DNA of 64,000 nt, from contig OY970829.1 of assembly GCA_963853835.1 (NCBI GenBank), positions 7,608,446-7,672,445 on the forward strand. Direction: 5' to 3'. Shown in pieces: positions 9,889 to 19,498 of this stretch; the stretch's first letter is position 1, and each line of letters opens with the position of its first letter. The notes beneath the pieces are model-generated. The model made no database searches, had not been told where the DNA came from, and worked only from the letters and a program-made list of their open reading frames with translations. Source of the stretch: Calendula officinalis. Taxonomy: Eukaryota; Streptophyta; Magnoliopsida; Asterales; Asteraceae. The position numbers and the translations under genes are program-made.

Positions 9889-10424
9889 ATGACTACCAAA
9901 GAAACATTGTCTGCCGGGTCGAATGCCAAGGAGGATAAACAGTGCATTGCCAACCTGGCATTCATGGCAATACCAACTGAGGCTACAGCTGTGTTAGGCA
10001 TTCCAAAAGATGATGAAAATGAGGTACACTCTTTTTCCTTTGACTCTTTATTATCTGATTCAGACACTGATGAATCAGAGAATTCCTTGTTTAATGAAAA
10101 ACTTTTTACTAAAATTGATGAGAAATCACATTTGACAAAACAAATAACTGATTTGGAATCTGAAAAAGCACAACTCTTAAATGATTTGAGTGAGTTAAGT
10201 CAATGTTCTCTTCAAATAACTCAAGTAAACAAGGAATTACAAAATCAGTTGTCTACGTCAAAATCTGCTTATAAATTTCAAATTTCTGAATTACAAGAAA
10301 GTTTACAAAAACAAGTAAACACAACTAATGAATCAAATGCACAAATCTCAAAATTAAAGGCAGAAAATTTAACCTTTCGTCGTCAACTTGAAACTCTTGT
10401 TCCTCAAGTCAATCAAAATAAACT
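9889..10424 (+). CDS. Element B ORF, 5' part (Gag C-terminal-like), cut by element A
   Basis: The ATG at 9889 follows a short leader. Residues include NLAFMAIP, which resembles the AFMAF segment of element A's Gag just after its first CCHC knuckle, then an acidic SDSDTDESEN stretch and a long coiled coil (HLTKQITDLESEK onward). The reading frame is interrupted at 10424 by insertion of A. After removing A and one AAACT copy it continues in frame at 21825 with more coiled coil. The complete pre-insertion ORF would span 2400 bp to the stop at 23688. Its N-terminus begins where the capsid and first knuckle of a complete Gag would already have ended. Confidence 0.75.
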
Positions 10425-10932
10425 TGTTAAGGCAAAAAGCCTTGCCCCTTTAGATCTTAAGATAACAAAACAACCTAGACTAGCTTTGATTTATATGTAG
10501 AATAATATAGCTAAGTTTAGGTCTGATACTGAGTGTTCAGTATTGGAACTCAGTATCAGTACTCAGTATCAGATAGTGATACTGAGTACAAGGACTGAGT
10601 AGAAGGACTGAGTGATACTCAGTATAGTAACGGACTAAGATCAAATCCCTTGATCTTAGTCATTTTCCTTGCTTAGTCCTTCGGTTACTCCTTTGCTCAT
10701 TATGTAAGATCTCTATAACATTATAAATAGAGATCATCTTGCAAAGGAGTACTCACCCAATTCACTCTACACTTTCATATCTTGTAATTGATCAGTGGTA
10801 TTGCTTTTCCGCAGCATACCACACTTAGTGGATTTGTACACCGACTCTAATACTGTGTTTTACACTTTAATTGTCTCTTGTATAATCATTCTAATCAATT
10901 AACTAACAAACCAGGGGTGTTGTGACCTAACA
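10425..10932 (+). repeat. 5' LTR of element A
   Basis: 508 bp starting TGTTAAGG and ending CCTAACA. It contains six GATACTGAG-type motifs within about 110 bp (roughly 10525-10625). A TATA box, TATAAATAG (10722-10730), lies between GATCTCTAT and ATAGAGATC, so it sits in a potential hairpin. It is preceded by AAACT (10420-10424). I found no difference from the 3' LTR. Confidence 0.95.
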
Positions 10933-10934
10933 AC

Positions 10935-10946
10935 TGGTATCAGAGC
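10935..10946 (+). other. Primer-binding site of element A
   Basis: TGGTATCAGAGC, complementary to the 3' end of initiator tRNA-Met, lies two bases after the LTR. Confidence 0.93.
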
Positions 10947-11030
10947 AGGCTAAATAATCTCTTATTTAGTCGATCTATAACCCTGGCAGCCATTTCCTAC
11001 ATCTATCCCTCCAACACTCAAAAATCCAAA

Positions 11031-13604
11031 ATGTCTACAATTGTTGCACCAATTATGTCTGGAAAGGGAGTACCCATCTTTGATGGAAAAGACTTCCATC
11101 AATGGAAGCTCAAAGCTCAGTGGTATCTTGAATCTATTCATCATGAGATGCTCACTGTGCTAAATGATGGTCCCATCATTCCACAAACTGTGGAACCTGT
11201 TGCTGCTACTGATGATGCTCCTGAGGGCATAAGATCTGTACCTAAACTAAAGCACAACTGGACTGATACTGACCGTCAGTTGTATGCTTTAGACTCCAGA
11301 GCTAAAGGGGTGATTGGTAATGCTGTTACCAAAGAGATACTTAATGCAATTATGAAATTGTCAACAGCAAAGGCTATGTGGGATAGCCTATCAGGCACCT
11401 ATGAAGGTACAGCAAAGGTGAAGTTGCAAAGAAAAAGCAACATGAGAAGGAAATATGAAAATTTCTTTTCAACTCCAAATGAAGACATCACCACTCTCTA
11501 TAACAGGTTCAATACTGTTATCCATGATTTAATCAGTGTTGGCATTGTGAAAGAGGAAGGAGAGCTTGTTCAAAAGTTCCTGGATAGTCTTCCTCAACAA
11601 TTTCTTGACATGACAAACTCTGTCAATGCTGCTAACAACATTGAGTCATACACTCTTCAGACTTTGTATGGTCTAATGCTGAATCATGAGGAGAATAATG
11701 CTGCAAGACTGATCAACTGGAAGAAAACTGACAAGTCCTCCACTGGTATGGCTCTAGTTGTGCAACAGGCTTATACTGTGACTGAGCCAGATGAACCAGA
11801 AGTTGATCTTGCTGATGCTGAGGCAGAAGAGCTTGAAACTCAAATGGCTCTCATGTCTATGAAGCTGGATCAGTTGAAGAAGAAGAGGCTTGGTGTTAGC
11901 TCTTCTAATACTGACCCAAGATCAGGTCTGTGCTATAGGTGTGGAAAGCCTGGACATATTGCTGCAAATTGTCATACCAAGTCTTCTGAGACTGACCAAA
12001 ATGACAAGATTGCATACCGAGCAAAAAGATATAGAGACAAATATGTCAAGCTGAAGAATTGGAGCAAGGGAAAGAGGACAGAAGGAAATGGAGCACCTCA
12101 TCAAGCACTTTACTCAAAAGCCTGGATGGATGAAGAGTTAAGTGATGATGAAGAAGAGATTGAGAATAAAGCCTTTATGGCTTTCACTGAAGATGATTTG
12201 AAGAGTTCCTTTGAAAAGGATATCAAAGAGGCTGAGAGGATGAGTGTTCATACTGATTGGGATTCCACTCAGTTGTACAAGGTAAGTTCCTTTCAAATTT
12301 ATTCAGCGAATGAAAAAACCAAGATTTTTGAGTATATGCTTGTTGATCTTAAAACTTCTGTACAAAAAGAAAAAGCTTTAAAATTAACAATTAAAGAACT
12401 TGAAAGGGTAAATAATGAAAACTTGGATAAATTAGCAAAATATAAAGATTTAGAACTAAACTTTTCAGATTTAAAAGACATTAACCAAAGATTAGCTGAT
12501 AAAGCTCATTTACACAAACTTGAAAAAGAGAAATTTGAAAAACAGTGTAAATCTTGGGGAAATGCTTCAATAAAATTAAATAAATGTTTAAATGAACAAT
12601 TTCCAGAAAATGTGAGGGCTGCACTTGGTGTTGATCCTCAATTTAAAAACAGGAACAATTTTGCTGATTTATTTGAAGAGTTTTCTACTATGAACCCTAT
12701 TAATTTTGTAAAAGCTAAAACTTTATGTGAAGTTGGATGTCAAACTGAGTCAGATGATGAAGAAAATGAAATTTTAGAAAAACCTATTGGTCCTTCCATC
12801 TGCTCAAAGTGCTATACTGAGCTACAAGAACTCAGTATTGAATTTCAAATAACAGAAATTTCTGATACCGAGCTACCAATAGTTCAGTATGACACTTCTG
12901 CTGTTCCACCTTTTGAATTATTATTTAATACAACAACTTTTGAATTATATAATGATAATAAGACAACTTCTATCTCACATGTTTCATCAAATACAGAAGT
13001 TGCAGGAACAGAAACATTATATACTGAGACATCTAAAGAACCTGTTAAAGTTGTTCCTTCAAAACATGATAAACAAAAGACAACTTCAACTAGGTCTTTG
13101 GTTGATAAAGACAAGAAGTCTACCACTAATAATATTAGAAAGACTTCTCTGTCAAATAAAAAAAAGCAACCAGATCCTCCATCTCCTAAACCAGTTAAAA
13201 ACAATGTTAATACATCTATTAGAAATAACAAAATTAACATTTTAAAAACTCTTGGTGATCAGGTCAAATCTTTAAGTAAACAATTTGCAAAACTCGTTCA
13301 TACTGACCTACCAAAAGTGAAACATTTTTCTAAAATACCATATGAAAATATGTTTAGAAATAGACCTAGAAAATGTTATAGATGTCATCATACTGGTCAT
13401 AAGGGAGATGAATGCTGGACTGATCTCTCAAGTCCTAGGTACTCAGTACCAAAGAAAAGGAGAGAAACTAAGTCAGTATCACCAAAGAAAACTTCTAAAG
13501 TTACCCCTGAAGTGATACCGACCTCTCCACATAAAGAGATCAAGTCAAATTGTGTTTATCCCACCAAAGGTCCCATTCAAAAATGGGTTCCTAAAAAGAA
13601 CTAA
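11031..13604 (+). CDS. gag: Element A Gag, long form (two CCHC knuckles, coiled coil)
   Basis: 857 residues. The N-terminal part (IFDGKDFHQWKLKAQWYLES, then a UBN2-like capsid region) forms the particle. The first CCHC knuckle is at residues 301-314 (C301, C304, H309, C314). An acidic segment and AFMAF lead to a coiled coil at about 420-520. A second knuckle lies at 782-795, and the protein ends GPIQKWVPKKN. From base 12282 the sequence becomes clearly more AT-rich, and AAG|GTAAGT at 12279-12287 is a perfect donor. Splicing to the acceptor at 13627 would cut Gag after residue 417 and fuse it to Pol. The frame is intact. A -1 frameshift at CCTAAAAAG is the alternative route to Pol but is a poor slippery site. 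Confidence 0.92.
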   Translation: MSTIVAPIMSGKGVPIFDGKDFHQWKLKAQWYLESIHHEMLTVLNDGPIIPQTVEPVAATDDAPEGIRSVPKLKHNWTDTDRQLYALDSRAKGVIGNAVTKEILNAIMKLSTAKAMWDSLSGTYEGTAKVKLQRKSNMRRKYENFFSTPNEDITTLYNRFNTVIHDLISVGIVKEEGELVQKFLDSLPQQFLDMTNSVNAANNIESYTLQTLYGLMLNHEENNAARLINWKKTDKSSTGMALVVQQAYTVTEPDEPEVDLADAEAEELETQMALMSMKLDQLKKKRLGVSSSNTDPRSGLCYRCGKPGHIAANCHTKSSETDQNDKIAYRAKRYRDKYVKLKNWSKGKRTEGNGAPHQALYSKAWMDEELSDDEEEIENKAFMAFTEDDLKSSFEKDIKEAERMSVHTDWDSTQLYKVSSFQIYSANEKTKIFEYMLVDLKTSVQKEKALKLTIKELERVNNENLDKLAKYKDLELNFSDLKDINQRLADKAHLHKLEKEKFEKQCKSWGNASIKLNKCLNEQFPENVRAALGVDPQFKNRNNFADLFEEFSTMNPINFVKAKTLCEVGCQTESDDEENEILEKPIGPSICSKCYTELQELSIEFQITEISDTELPIVQYDTSAVPPFELLFNTTTFELYNDNKTTSISHVSSNTEVAGTETLYTETSKEPVKVVPSKHDKQKTTSTRSLVDKDKKSTTNNIRKTSLSNKKKQPDPPSPKPVKNNVNTSIRNNKINILKTLGDQVKSLSKQFAKLVHTDLPKVKHFSKIPYENMFRNRPRKCYRCHHTGHKGDECWTDLSSPRYSVPKKRRETKSVSPKKTSKVTPEVIPTSPHKEIKSNCVYPTKGPIQKWVPKKN

Positions 13605-13627
13605 CTCTTATTTTGTGTCTTGTGCAG
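12282..13627 (+). other. Predicted intron joining Gag to Pol in element A
   Basis: The donor is AAG|GTAAGT with exon ending at 12281. The acceptor tract is TTTTGTGTCTTGTGCAG with exon beginning at 13628. Exon 1 ends on a Gag codon boundary and exon 2 starts on a Pol codon boundary, so removing 1346 bp fuses Gag residues 1-417 directly to GDRKWYLDSGC of the protease. Without splicing, Gag stops at 13604 and Pol is in the -1 frame. Intron-like base composition supports the model. No transcript evidence is available here. Confidence 0.65.
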
Positions 13628-16600
13628 GGTGACAGAAAGTGGTACTTAGATAGTGGCTGCTCAAGACACATGACAGGCAGTATGGAATACCTTCTCAATT
13701 ATACTCCAGAGAAGGGTCCTTCTGTCAAGTTTGGAGATGACTCGGTGGGAAAGACAAGAGGTTATGGTGTGATCAAGGCAGGCAACATAACTTTTAAAAG
13801 AGTTGCCTATGTAGAGGGTCTAAAACACAATCTGCTCAGTATCAGCCAGATGTGTGATGATGACAATGAAGCTCGATTCAGAAAGGTTGCAGGAATCATC
13901 TACAATGATAAAGGGCAGCCTGTACTCATTGCTAGAAGAGAAAAAGACGTATATGTGGTCAACCTATCTGAAATAGACCCAACTATTCGAGTATGCCTGC
14001 TTTCTAAAGTCAAGCCAGAATTACATTGGCTATGGCACAAGAAACTCTCTCACATCAATTTTAGAAATATCAACGAGCTCAGTATGAAGAAACTGGTGAG
14101 AGGATTGCCCACAATTACTTATTCAAAAGATAAGTTATGCTCAGCATGTGAAATGGGCAAGCAGAAGAAGAGTTCATTCAAATCTAAAGTCAATCATTCC
14201 ATCAATGAACCTCTTACTATGATACATATGGATCTTTTTGGCCCCATCAACACACCATCTTTGGCCAAAAAGATCTATACTCTAGTCTTAGTTGATGAAT
14301 TTTCAAGATATACTTGGGTCATCTTCCTCAAGACTAAGTCAGATGCAACAACCGAAATCATTGCTTTTATAAAAAGAGAGGAACTTCAAAAAGGCAACAA
14401 GGTCAAGCAACTTAGAAGTGACCATGGTACTGAGTTTAAGAACTCAGTATTAGCAGATTTCTGTGAAGAAAAAGGAATCATTCAAAACTTCTCTGCAGCC
14501 TACACACCACAACAAAATGGTGTTGTAGAAAGAACGAACAGAACACTGATTGAAGCTGCAAGAACTTTATTATGCCATGCTGGACTGGCACTGAGTTTCT
14601 GGGCTGAAGCTGTAAACTGTGCAAACTTCACTCAGAATAGAGCCACTATAGTCCAAAGACATCTGAAGACTCCATATGAGTTATACAATGGCAAGATTCC
14701 TAATGTGGAATATTTCCACATCTTTGGGAGTAAATGTTTTGTACTCAGTACAAAACAAAATCTAAATAAATTTGCTCCCAAAGCAAATGAAGGTGTGTTC
14801 ATGGGCTACTCTCCACACTCTAAAGCTTTCAGAGTGTATATCATCTCAACCAAGATGATTGTAGAATCCATTCATGTCACATTCGATGAAGATCAGAATG
14901 AGCATTCTACCTCAGCAAGTGAAGACATAAGTGGCATAGATATTCTATGCAATCCAGAACACTCCATTGCTGAACAGCCTAAGTTTCATCCACACTTTAT
15001 TCCTAATAAGTTTAATGAAACTGATCAAGTTCAAACTCAGTATCACTCAAATGAGACTAATACTGAGGTTCTCATATCAGAGGACCTCCATACTGAGTTT
15101 CCAACTAATGATCTGAACCACTCTATTTATGAAGAAGGTGAAACATCCAACACTTCACAAGAATCCACATCAACTCTGCAAAATGAAGATGAACAGCAAC
15201 CTGCACTGTCTAATACTGATCAGAATTCCACTCAGTATCAGACAGACAACACACCAAATCAACAAGATATTGTTGATCCTATTTCAAATGCTCCCTTAGG
15301 AAACAATTTAAGGGAACACAGAGACCATCCACACTCAAACATTATTGGTCCTATTGAAGAAGGTGTCCAAACAAGAAGAAAATTAGAATTTCCAACCCAA
15401 GCAACTGCAAACTTTTGTTTCTTCTCAAGTTTTCTATCTACCATTGAACCAAAGAAAGCTGATGAAGCTTTATTAGATGAAGATTGGGTAGAGGCTATGC
15501 AAGAAGAGCTCACAGAGTTTGAAAGAAACAAAGTTTGGAACTTAGTACCACCTCCTTCTGGCAAAACTATTATTGGTACTAAGTGGGTGTTCAGAAACAA
15601 GATGGACAAGGATGGTGTTGTCATCAGAAACAAAGCAAGGTTAGTTGCTCAAGGTTACAGGCAAGAAGAAGGCATTGACTATGATGAAACTTTTGCACCA
15701 GTTGCAAGAATAGAAGCTATTAGGTTGTATCTTGCATATGCAGCCTTTAAGAATTTCAAAGTTTATCAGATGGATGTCAAAAGTGCTTTTCTAAATGGAA
15801 AACTACAAGAAGAAGTTTATGTTAAACAACCTCCAGGTTTTGTTGATCCCAAATTTCCTCATTATGTTTTCAAGCTTGATAAAGCTCTATATGGGCTCAA
15901 ACAAGCTCCAAGAGCCTGGTATGACACCTTGTCTGAGTATCTTATTGAAAATAAGTTTACAAGAGGTAAAATTGATAAAACATTATTTTCAAAAAGGAAA
16001 GGTTCTGACATCTTACTCATTCAGATATATGTAGATGATATTATCTTTGGTTCCACTGACAAGTCAATGTGTGACTGGTTTGCTAAGATAATGTCAACTC
16101 AGTATCAGATGAGTATGATGGGAGAACTTACTTACTTTCTTGGTTTACAAGTTGAACAAAAGCCTGATGGCACTTTTATAAATCAAAGTAAGTATGTGCA
16201 TGACATGTTAAAGAAATACAAATTTGAAAATTTATCTTCCATGCACACTCCTATGGGTACTCAGGATAAGATAAGTAAGGATGAAACTGGTAAACCAGTA
16301 TGTCAATCCACATACCGAGGTATGATTGGTTCCTTACTTTACTTAACTGCTAGTAGGCCTGATATCATGTTTGCCACATGTTTATGTGCTCGGTATCAGG
16401 CTGATCCTAAAGAATCACACATGAAAGCAGTTAAGCGCATCTTTAGATATCTTACAGGTACTCCTAACCTGGGTCTTTGGTATCCCAAAGACTCACACTT
16501 TGACCTTGAAGGGTACACAGATGCAGATTTTGCAGGTTGTAGATTGGACAGAAAGAGCACAAGTGGAGGATGTCAATTCCTAGGTGGAAGACTAGTTGGC

Positions 16601-16969
16601 TGGTCATCCAAGAAACAAAATTCGGTAGCAACTTCCACAGCAGAAGCAGAATATGTTGCTGCAGGAAGTTGTTGTGCTCAATTATTATGGATGCAGTATC
16701 AACTCTTAGACTATGGGTTCAACTTTCATAAGACTCCTATTCATTGTGATAACAAGAGTGCTATTGCTATCACAGAGAACCCAGTCTATCACTCCAAAAC
16801 CAAGCACATTGATATCAGACACCACTTTATTCGAGATAATGTGGAAAAAGGTAAGGTTGAAGTAGATTATGTACCAACAAATGAACAATTGGCTGATGTG
16901 TTTACTAAACCTCTTCCTGAGGAAAGGTTTATGTATTTACTAGGGCAATTAGGTATGTTGAATCCTTAA
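13613..16969 (+). CDS. pol: Element A Pol: protease, integrase, RT, RNase H
   Basis: Open for 1118 residues in the -1 frame relative to Gag; under the splice model the coding exon starts at 13628. Protease: DSG at residues 13-15 within WYLDSGCSRHMTG. The GAG-pre-integrase HxxxH/CxxC finger lies near 145-185. Integrase catalytic triad: D207 (HMDLFGP), D270 (RSDHGTEF) and E306 (VVERTNRT), with exactly 35 residues between the last two. Reverse transcriptase: YVDD at 806-809. RNase H: TDADFAG, STAEAEYVAA and the KTKHIDIRHH end typical of Copia. No stop or frameshift is present and catalytic residues are complete, so it is probably functional. The stop at 16967-16969 is followed by GATACTG-motif repeats. 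Confidence 0.97.
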   Translation: MCLVQGDRKWYLDSGCSRHMTGSMEYLLNYTPEKGPSVKFGDDSVGKTRGYGVIKAGNITFKRVAYVEGLKHNLLSISQMCDDDNEARFRKVAGIIYNDKGQPVLIARREKDVYVVNLSEIDPTIRVCLLSKVKPELHWLWHKKLSHINFRNINELSMKKLVRGLPTITYSKDKLCSACEMGKQKKSSFKSKVNHSINEPLTMIHMDLFGPINTPSLAKKIYTLVLVDEFSRYTWVIFLKTKSDATTEIIAFIKREELQKGNKVKQLRSDHGTEFKNSVLADFCEEKGIIQNFSAAYTPQQNGVVERTNRTLIEAARTLLCHAGLALSFWAEAVNCANFTQNRATIVQRHLKTPYELYNGKIPNVEYFHIFGSKCFVLSTKQNLNKFAPKANEGVFMGYSPHSKAFRVYIISTKMIVESIHVTFDEDQNEHSTSASEDISGIDILCNPEHSIAEQPKFHPHFIPNKFNETDQVQTQYHSNETNTEVLISEDLHTEFPTNDLNHSIYEEGETSNTSQESTSTLQNEDEQQPALSNTDQNSTQYQTDNTPNQQDIVDPISNAPLGNNLREHRDHPHSNIIGPIEEGVQTRRKLEFPTQATANFCFFSSFLSTIEPKKADEALLDEDWVEAMQEELTEFERNKVWNLVPPPSGKTIIGTKWVFRNKMDKDGVVIRNKARLVAQGYRQEEGIDYDETFAPVARIEAIRLYLAYAAFKNFKVYQMDVKSAFLNGKLQEEVYVKQPPGFVDPKFPHYVFKLDKALYGLKQAPRAWYDTLSEYLIENKFTRGKIDKTLFSKRKGSDILLIQIYVDDIIFGSTDKSMCDWFAKIMSTQYQMSMMGELTYFLGLQVEQKPDGTFINQSKYVHDMLKKYKFENLSSMHTPMGTQDKISKDETGKPVCQSTYRGMIGSLLYLTASRPDIMFATCLCARYQADPKESHMKAVKRIFRYLTGTPNLGLWYPKDSHFDLEGYTDADFAGCRLDRKSTSGGCQFLGGRLVGWSSKKQNSVATSTAEAEYVAAGSCCAQLLWMQYQLLDYGFNFHKTPIHCDNKSAIAITENPVYHSKTKHIDIRHHFIRDNVEKGKVEVDYVPTNEQLADVFTKPLPEERFMYLLGQLGMLNP

Positions 16970-17431
16970 TCTTTATTAAATTTCTTTAAAACTGAGCGCT
17001 CAGTATCACTCCTGTTGATACTGACCACTCAGTATCACTAGTCTGTTATCATCAAAATTTAAAATTTTTTTATTTTTTATTAATTTCAAGAGTAAATTAA
17101 TTATTTTTATATTTTTTAAAATTTTTTAAAATTAAATTTTTTTTAACTCGGTATTGGGGTATGACGGCTCTTACACCGAGCTTAATCCTCATACTGCTCA
17201 AACGGTAACCTTTCTTAATAAGAAAGTTACCATTGGCAGAGGATAAGGCAGTCAAATCAGCCGTTTTTACTTCCCAATACCTTAATTATCTTTCAAATCT
17301 CCTATAAATAACCGTTTATTTTTACTTCAAATTTTTTAACTGTTATTTCTTTCTTTCATTTTCAATTCTCTCTGCGATTAACGATTTCACTTTCTCTTAG
17401 CAAGCAAAACGTTTTCAAATCACAATCACAG
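16970..17431 (+). promoter_or_regulatory. Pol-ORF3 spacer with candidate internal promoter in element A
   Basis: It starts with three CAGTATC/GATACTG motifs (about 16990-17040), then strongly AT-rich sequence. A perfect-stem hairpin (GGTAAC...GTTACC) lies near 17205-17233, and a TATA box, TATAAATA (17303-17310), lies 122 bp before the ORF3 ATG. An acceptor-like TTTCTCTTAG also ends near 17400, so a spliced subgenomic RNA is the competing explanation for ORF3 expression. Element C has a TATA box at nearly the same distance from its ORF3. Confidence 0.5.
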
Positions 17432-18812
17432 ATGGCGAATTACACTTTTGTTGCTCCAAACGTTGAATCGGAAATCCAATTCCGAAATAATGAAGTACCC
17501 AGATTTGCGAGGAACAACATCACAGCAAATTTTAATATTCCTCAAGCCTGGGTATGCCAAGAATTCACGAACATCGTGACTTTTATGAAGCATTGCCCAA
17601 TTGCTCGTGCACTGACATTATCTCCTCGAGCTACTTACCCAGAAATGTTATGCGAGTTTTGGTACTCTGCCACACTCGATTCTCCAGATATGATTGCTGG
17701 ATGGGTAATTAGGGATCAAAGAAGAGCTTTTGTTTCTACTGCAATCATTCGTGAAGCACTGAGACTTCCCGCCCAAGCTCAGTATGACCCATTTGTTGAT
17801 AGATCAGAGGCACGCTCTGTACTGCCATTTCTGGGTCGAAGAGGAACAACGGGCACCATCAAAAGAAATGAATTTGGTCCTATGTGGGGTATTCTCATCA
17901 CAACAATAATTCGATGTATGACCCACAAGACGGGAGCTTTGGACCAAATAAACGAATTTGGGATGCAAATAGTACATGCTCTGTACTATGGAAGAAATAT
18001 TGATTTTGCTCGTCTAATTTTCAATGAATTAGCTACTCTGGTCCGAGCAAACACAAGGGAATGCAATGTCCCTTCCTGCAGATTTCTATCACTCATCTTT
18101 CAACACTCAATGCCCACACACATTTATGATGATTTTCATAGTCCAAGAGTTGATCTTCCTCCGCTTAGTGAGAAGATTTTCTTTTATAGGCCAAGAGAAG
18201 GAGAGCCTCTTCTAAGTCCTCCTATGTGGGCCATTGTTCAAGAACATATAAATGATGAAGAAGATATGTCTGATACTGAGTCAGACAATGATGGTGATGA
18301 TGATAATGATGATAATAGTGGCAATGGAGCCCAGGCTGGTCAAGATATTGAGATGCAGGATGTCCCACAAGTTCAAGAACCAACTATCTCTCCACCTGCA
18401 CAAGATCTTGCTGCTCCTCATATTGAAACCGTTCTTGAAACTGAGTCCTCAGAAGACACACCATTGGTTCTTCATAGACGAAGAAGGAATCTCTCTCCTA
18501 TCATTATGGGAAACTTATCATCTGGGGAGGTGCAGCCTGCAAATGTTCCATCATTAACTGCCTCTCTTCAAGCCCAAAGCCTAGTTGCAGCCACCGCTGA
18601 CCTTCCAAGTCCAGAACTACTTCCATCTGCTCAACCAATTGAGGAACCTCATGTTCCTCTTGATGTGGAGATTCAATATGCACAAACTACAATGGAAGGT
18701 GCTCAGCATAACATAGAGGTCGGTATTGAAGATGTTGGTGCTGCACATCAACAAACACATGATCCTGCACCGACCTCTGCAGATGCTAGAAGAGAATCTG
18801 ACAGAGTCTCAG
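17432..18812 (+). CDS. Element A ORF3, exon 1 (extra ORF of unknown function)
   Basis: The ATG at 17432 opens 460 codons plus one base before a GT donor at 18813; read unspliced it stops at 18826. Residues about 1-270 form a compact alpha-rich domain (MWGILITTIIRC, IDFARLIFNELATL, CRFLSLIFQHSMP). The spacing of its W, C, F and RFL positions matches the N-terminal domain of element C's ORF3. The pattern resembles the family annotated as putative plant transposon protein, which is my inference. An acidic D/N-rich stretch follows, then a P/Q/A-rich tail. There is no signal peptide and no convincing transmembrane segment, so the label env-like for such ORFs has no support here. Function unknown. 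Confidence 0.8.
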
Positions 18813-19498
18813 GTATGAATTTCTAAAAAGCCCTTAAACTTATATATATATATTTCATTCCCAAATAGAGACTAAGTATTGGCCAGTACCAACTCAATAC
18901 TGACCAAAGTCTCAAACGATCTTTCAAATATATATCCCTTTATGGCCAACATAGCTAGCCCACTGCTGCTATGCAAAATTCATATACTGAGCACACTAAA
19001 TTGATCATTGTCAGTCTACAGTTGTCTCAACATTTAAAGAGACAATGGTGGTTGATGTCATACTGACACTCACTGGTGCTGCTTGAATAATGTCCAACTT
19101 ATTTTTGAGTTGGGTAGCATCATTCAAGAAATGATCCCAAACCCTTAAGCCACAAAATCCAAAAATATCCCATGGGGTTTAGCCACATTTCTGTTATCAC
19201 TCTCATACCGAGTGATAAACATTGAAAATATCAAGAAGCACATCACAGGCTTCGAATTCCCACACCCAAACCTTTTAGTAAATGTGACTTATCCTATACT
19301 GAGCTACTTAAATTTTCACACTCACCTTTACTAAAATATTCTTACACATGCTATGCACAAGTCCACAATATTTCATCCTATACCAGATGAAATACAGACT
19401 TCACAAACTCTGTTTATATGATTGTAGAATTAAACAACACCACAATTCTATTTGATAAACCTTTCTTTCTAACCAGTTTTATATTTTTGTTTCTTTAG
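18813..19498 (+). other. Predicted intron in element A ORF3
   Basis: Donor TCAG|GTATGA at 18813 and acceptor TTTGTTTCTTTAG|CA ending at 19498, length 686 bp. The exon phases agree: one base (G) is left from exon 1 and two (CA) begin exon 2. The joined ORF, 17432-18812 plus 19499-21228, is 3111 bp or 1036 residues with no internal stop. The region between has no coding frame and is full of stops, as expected of an intron. Confidence 0.7.

Noticed and set aside
13590..13604. -1 ribosomal frameshift between Gag and Pol in element A
   Set aside because: CCTAAAAAG does not allow good re-pairing, whereas the intron model has a perfect donor, a good acceptor and codon-aligned borders. Not excluded, only less likely.
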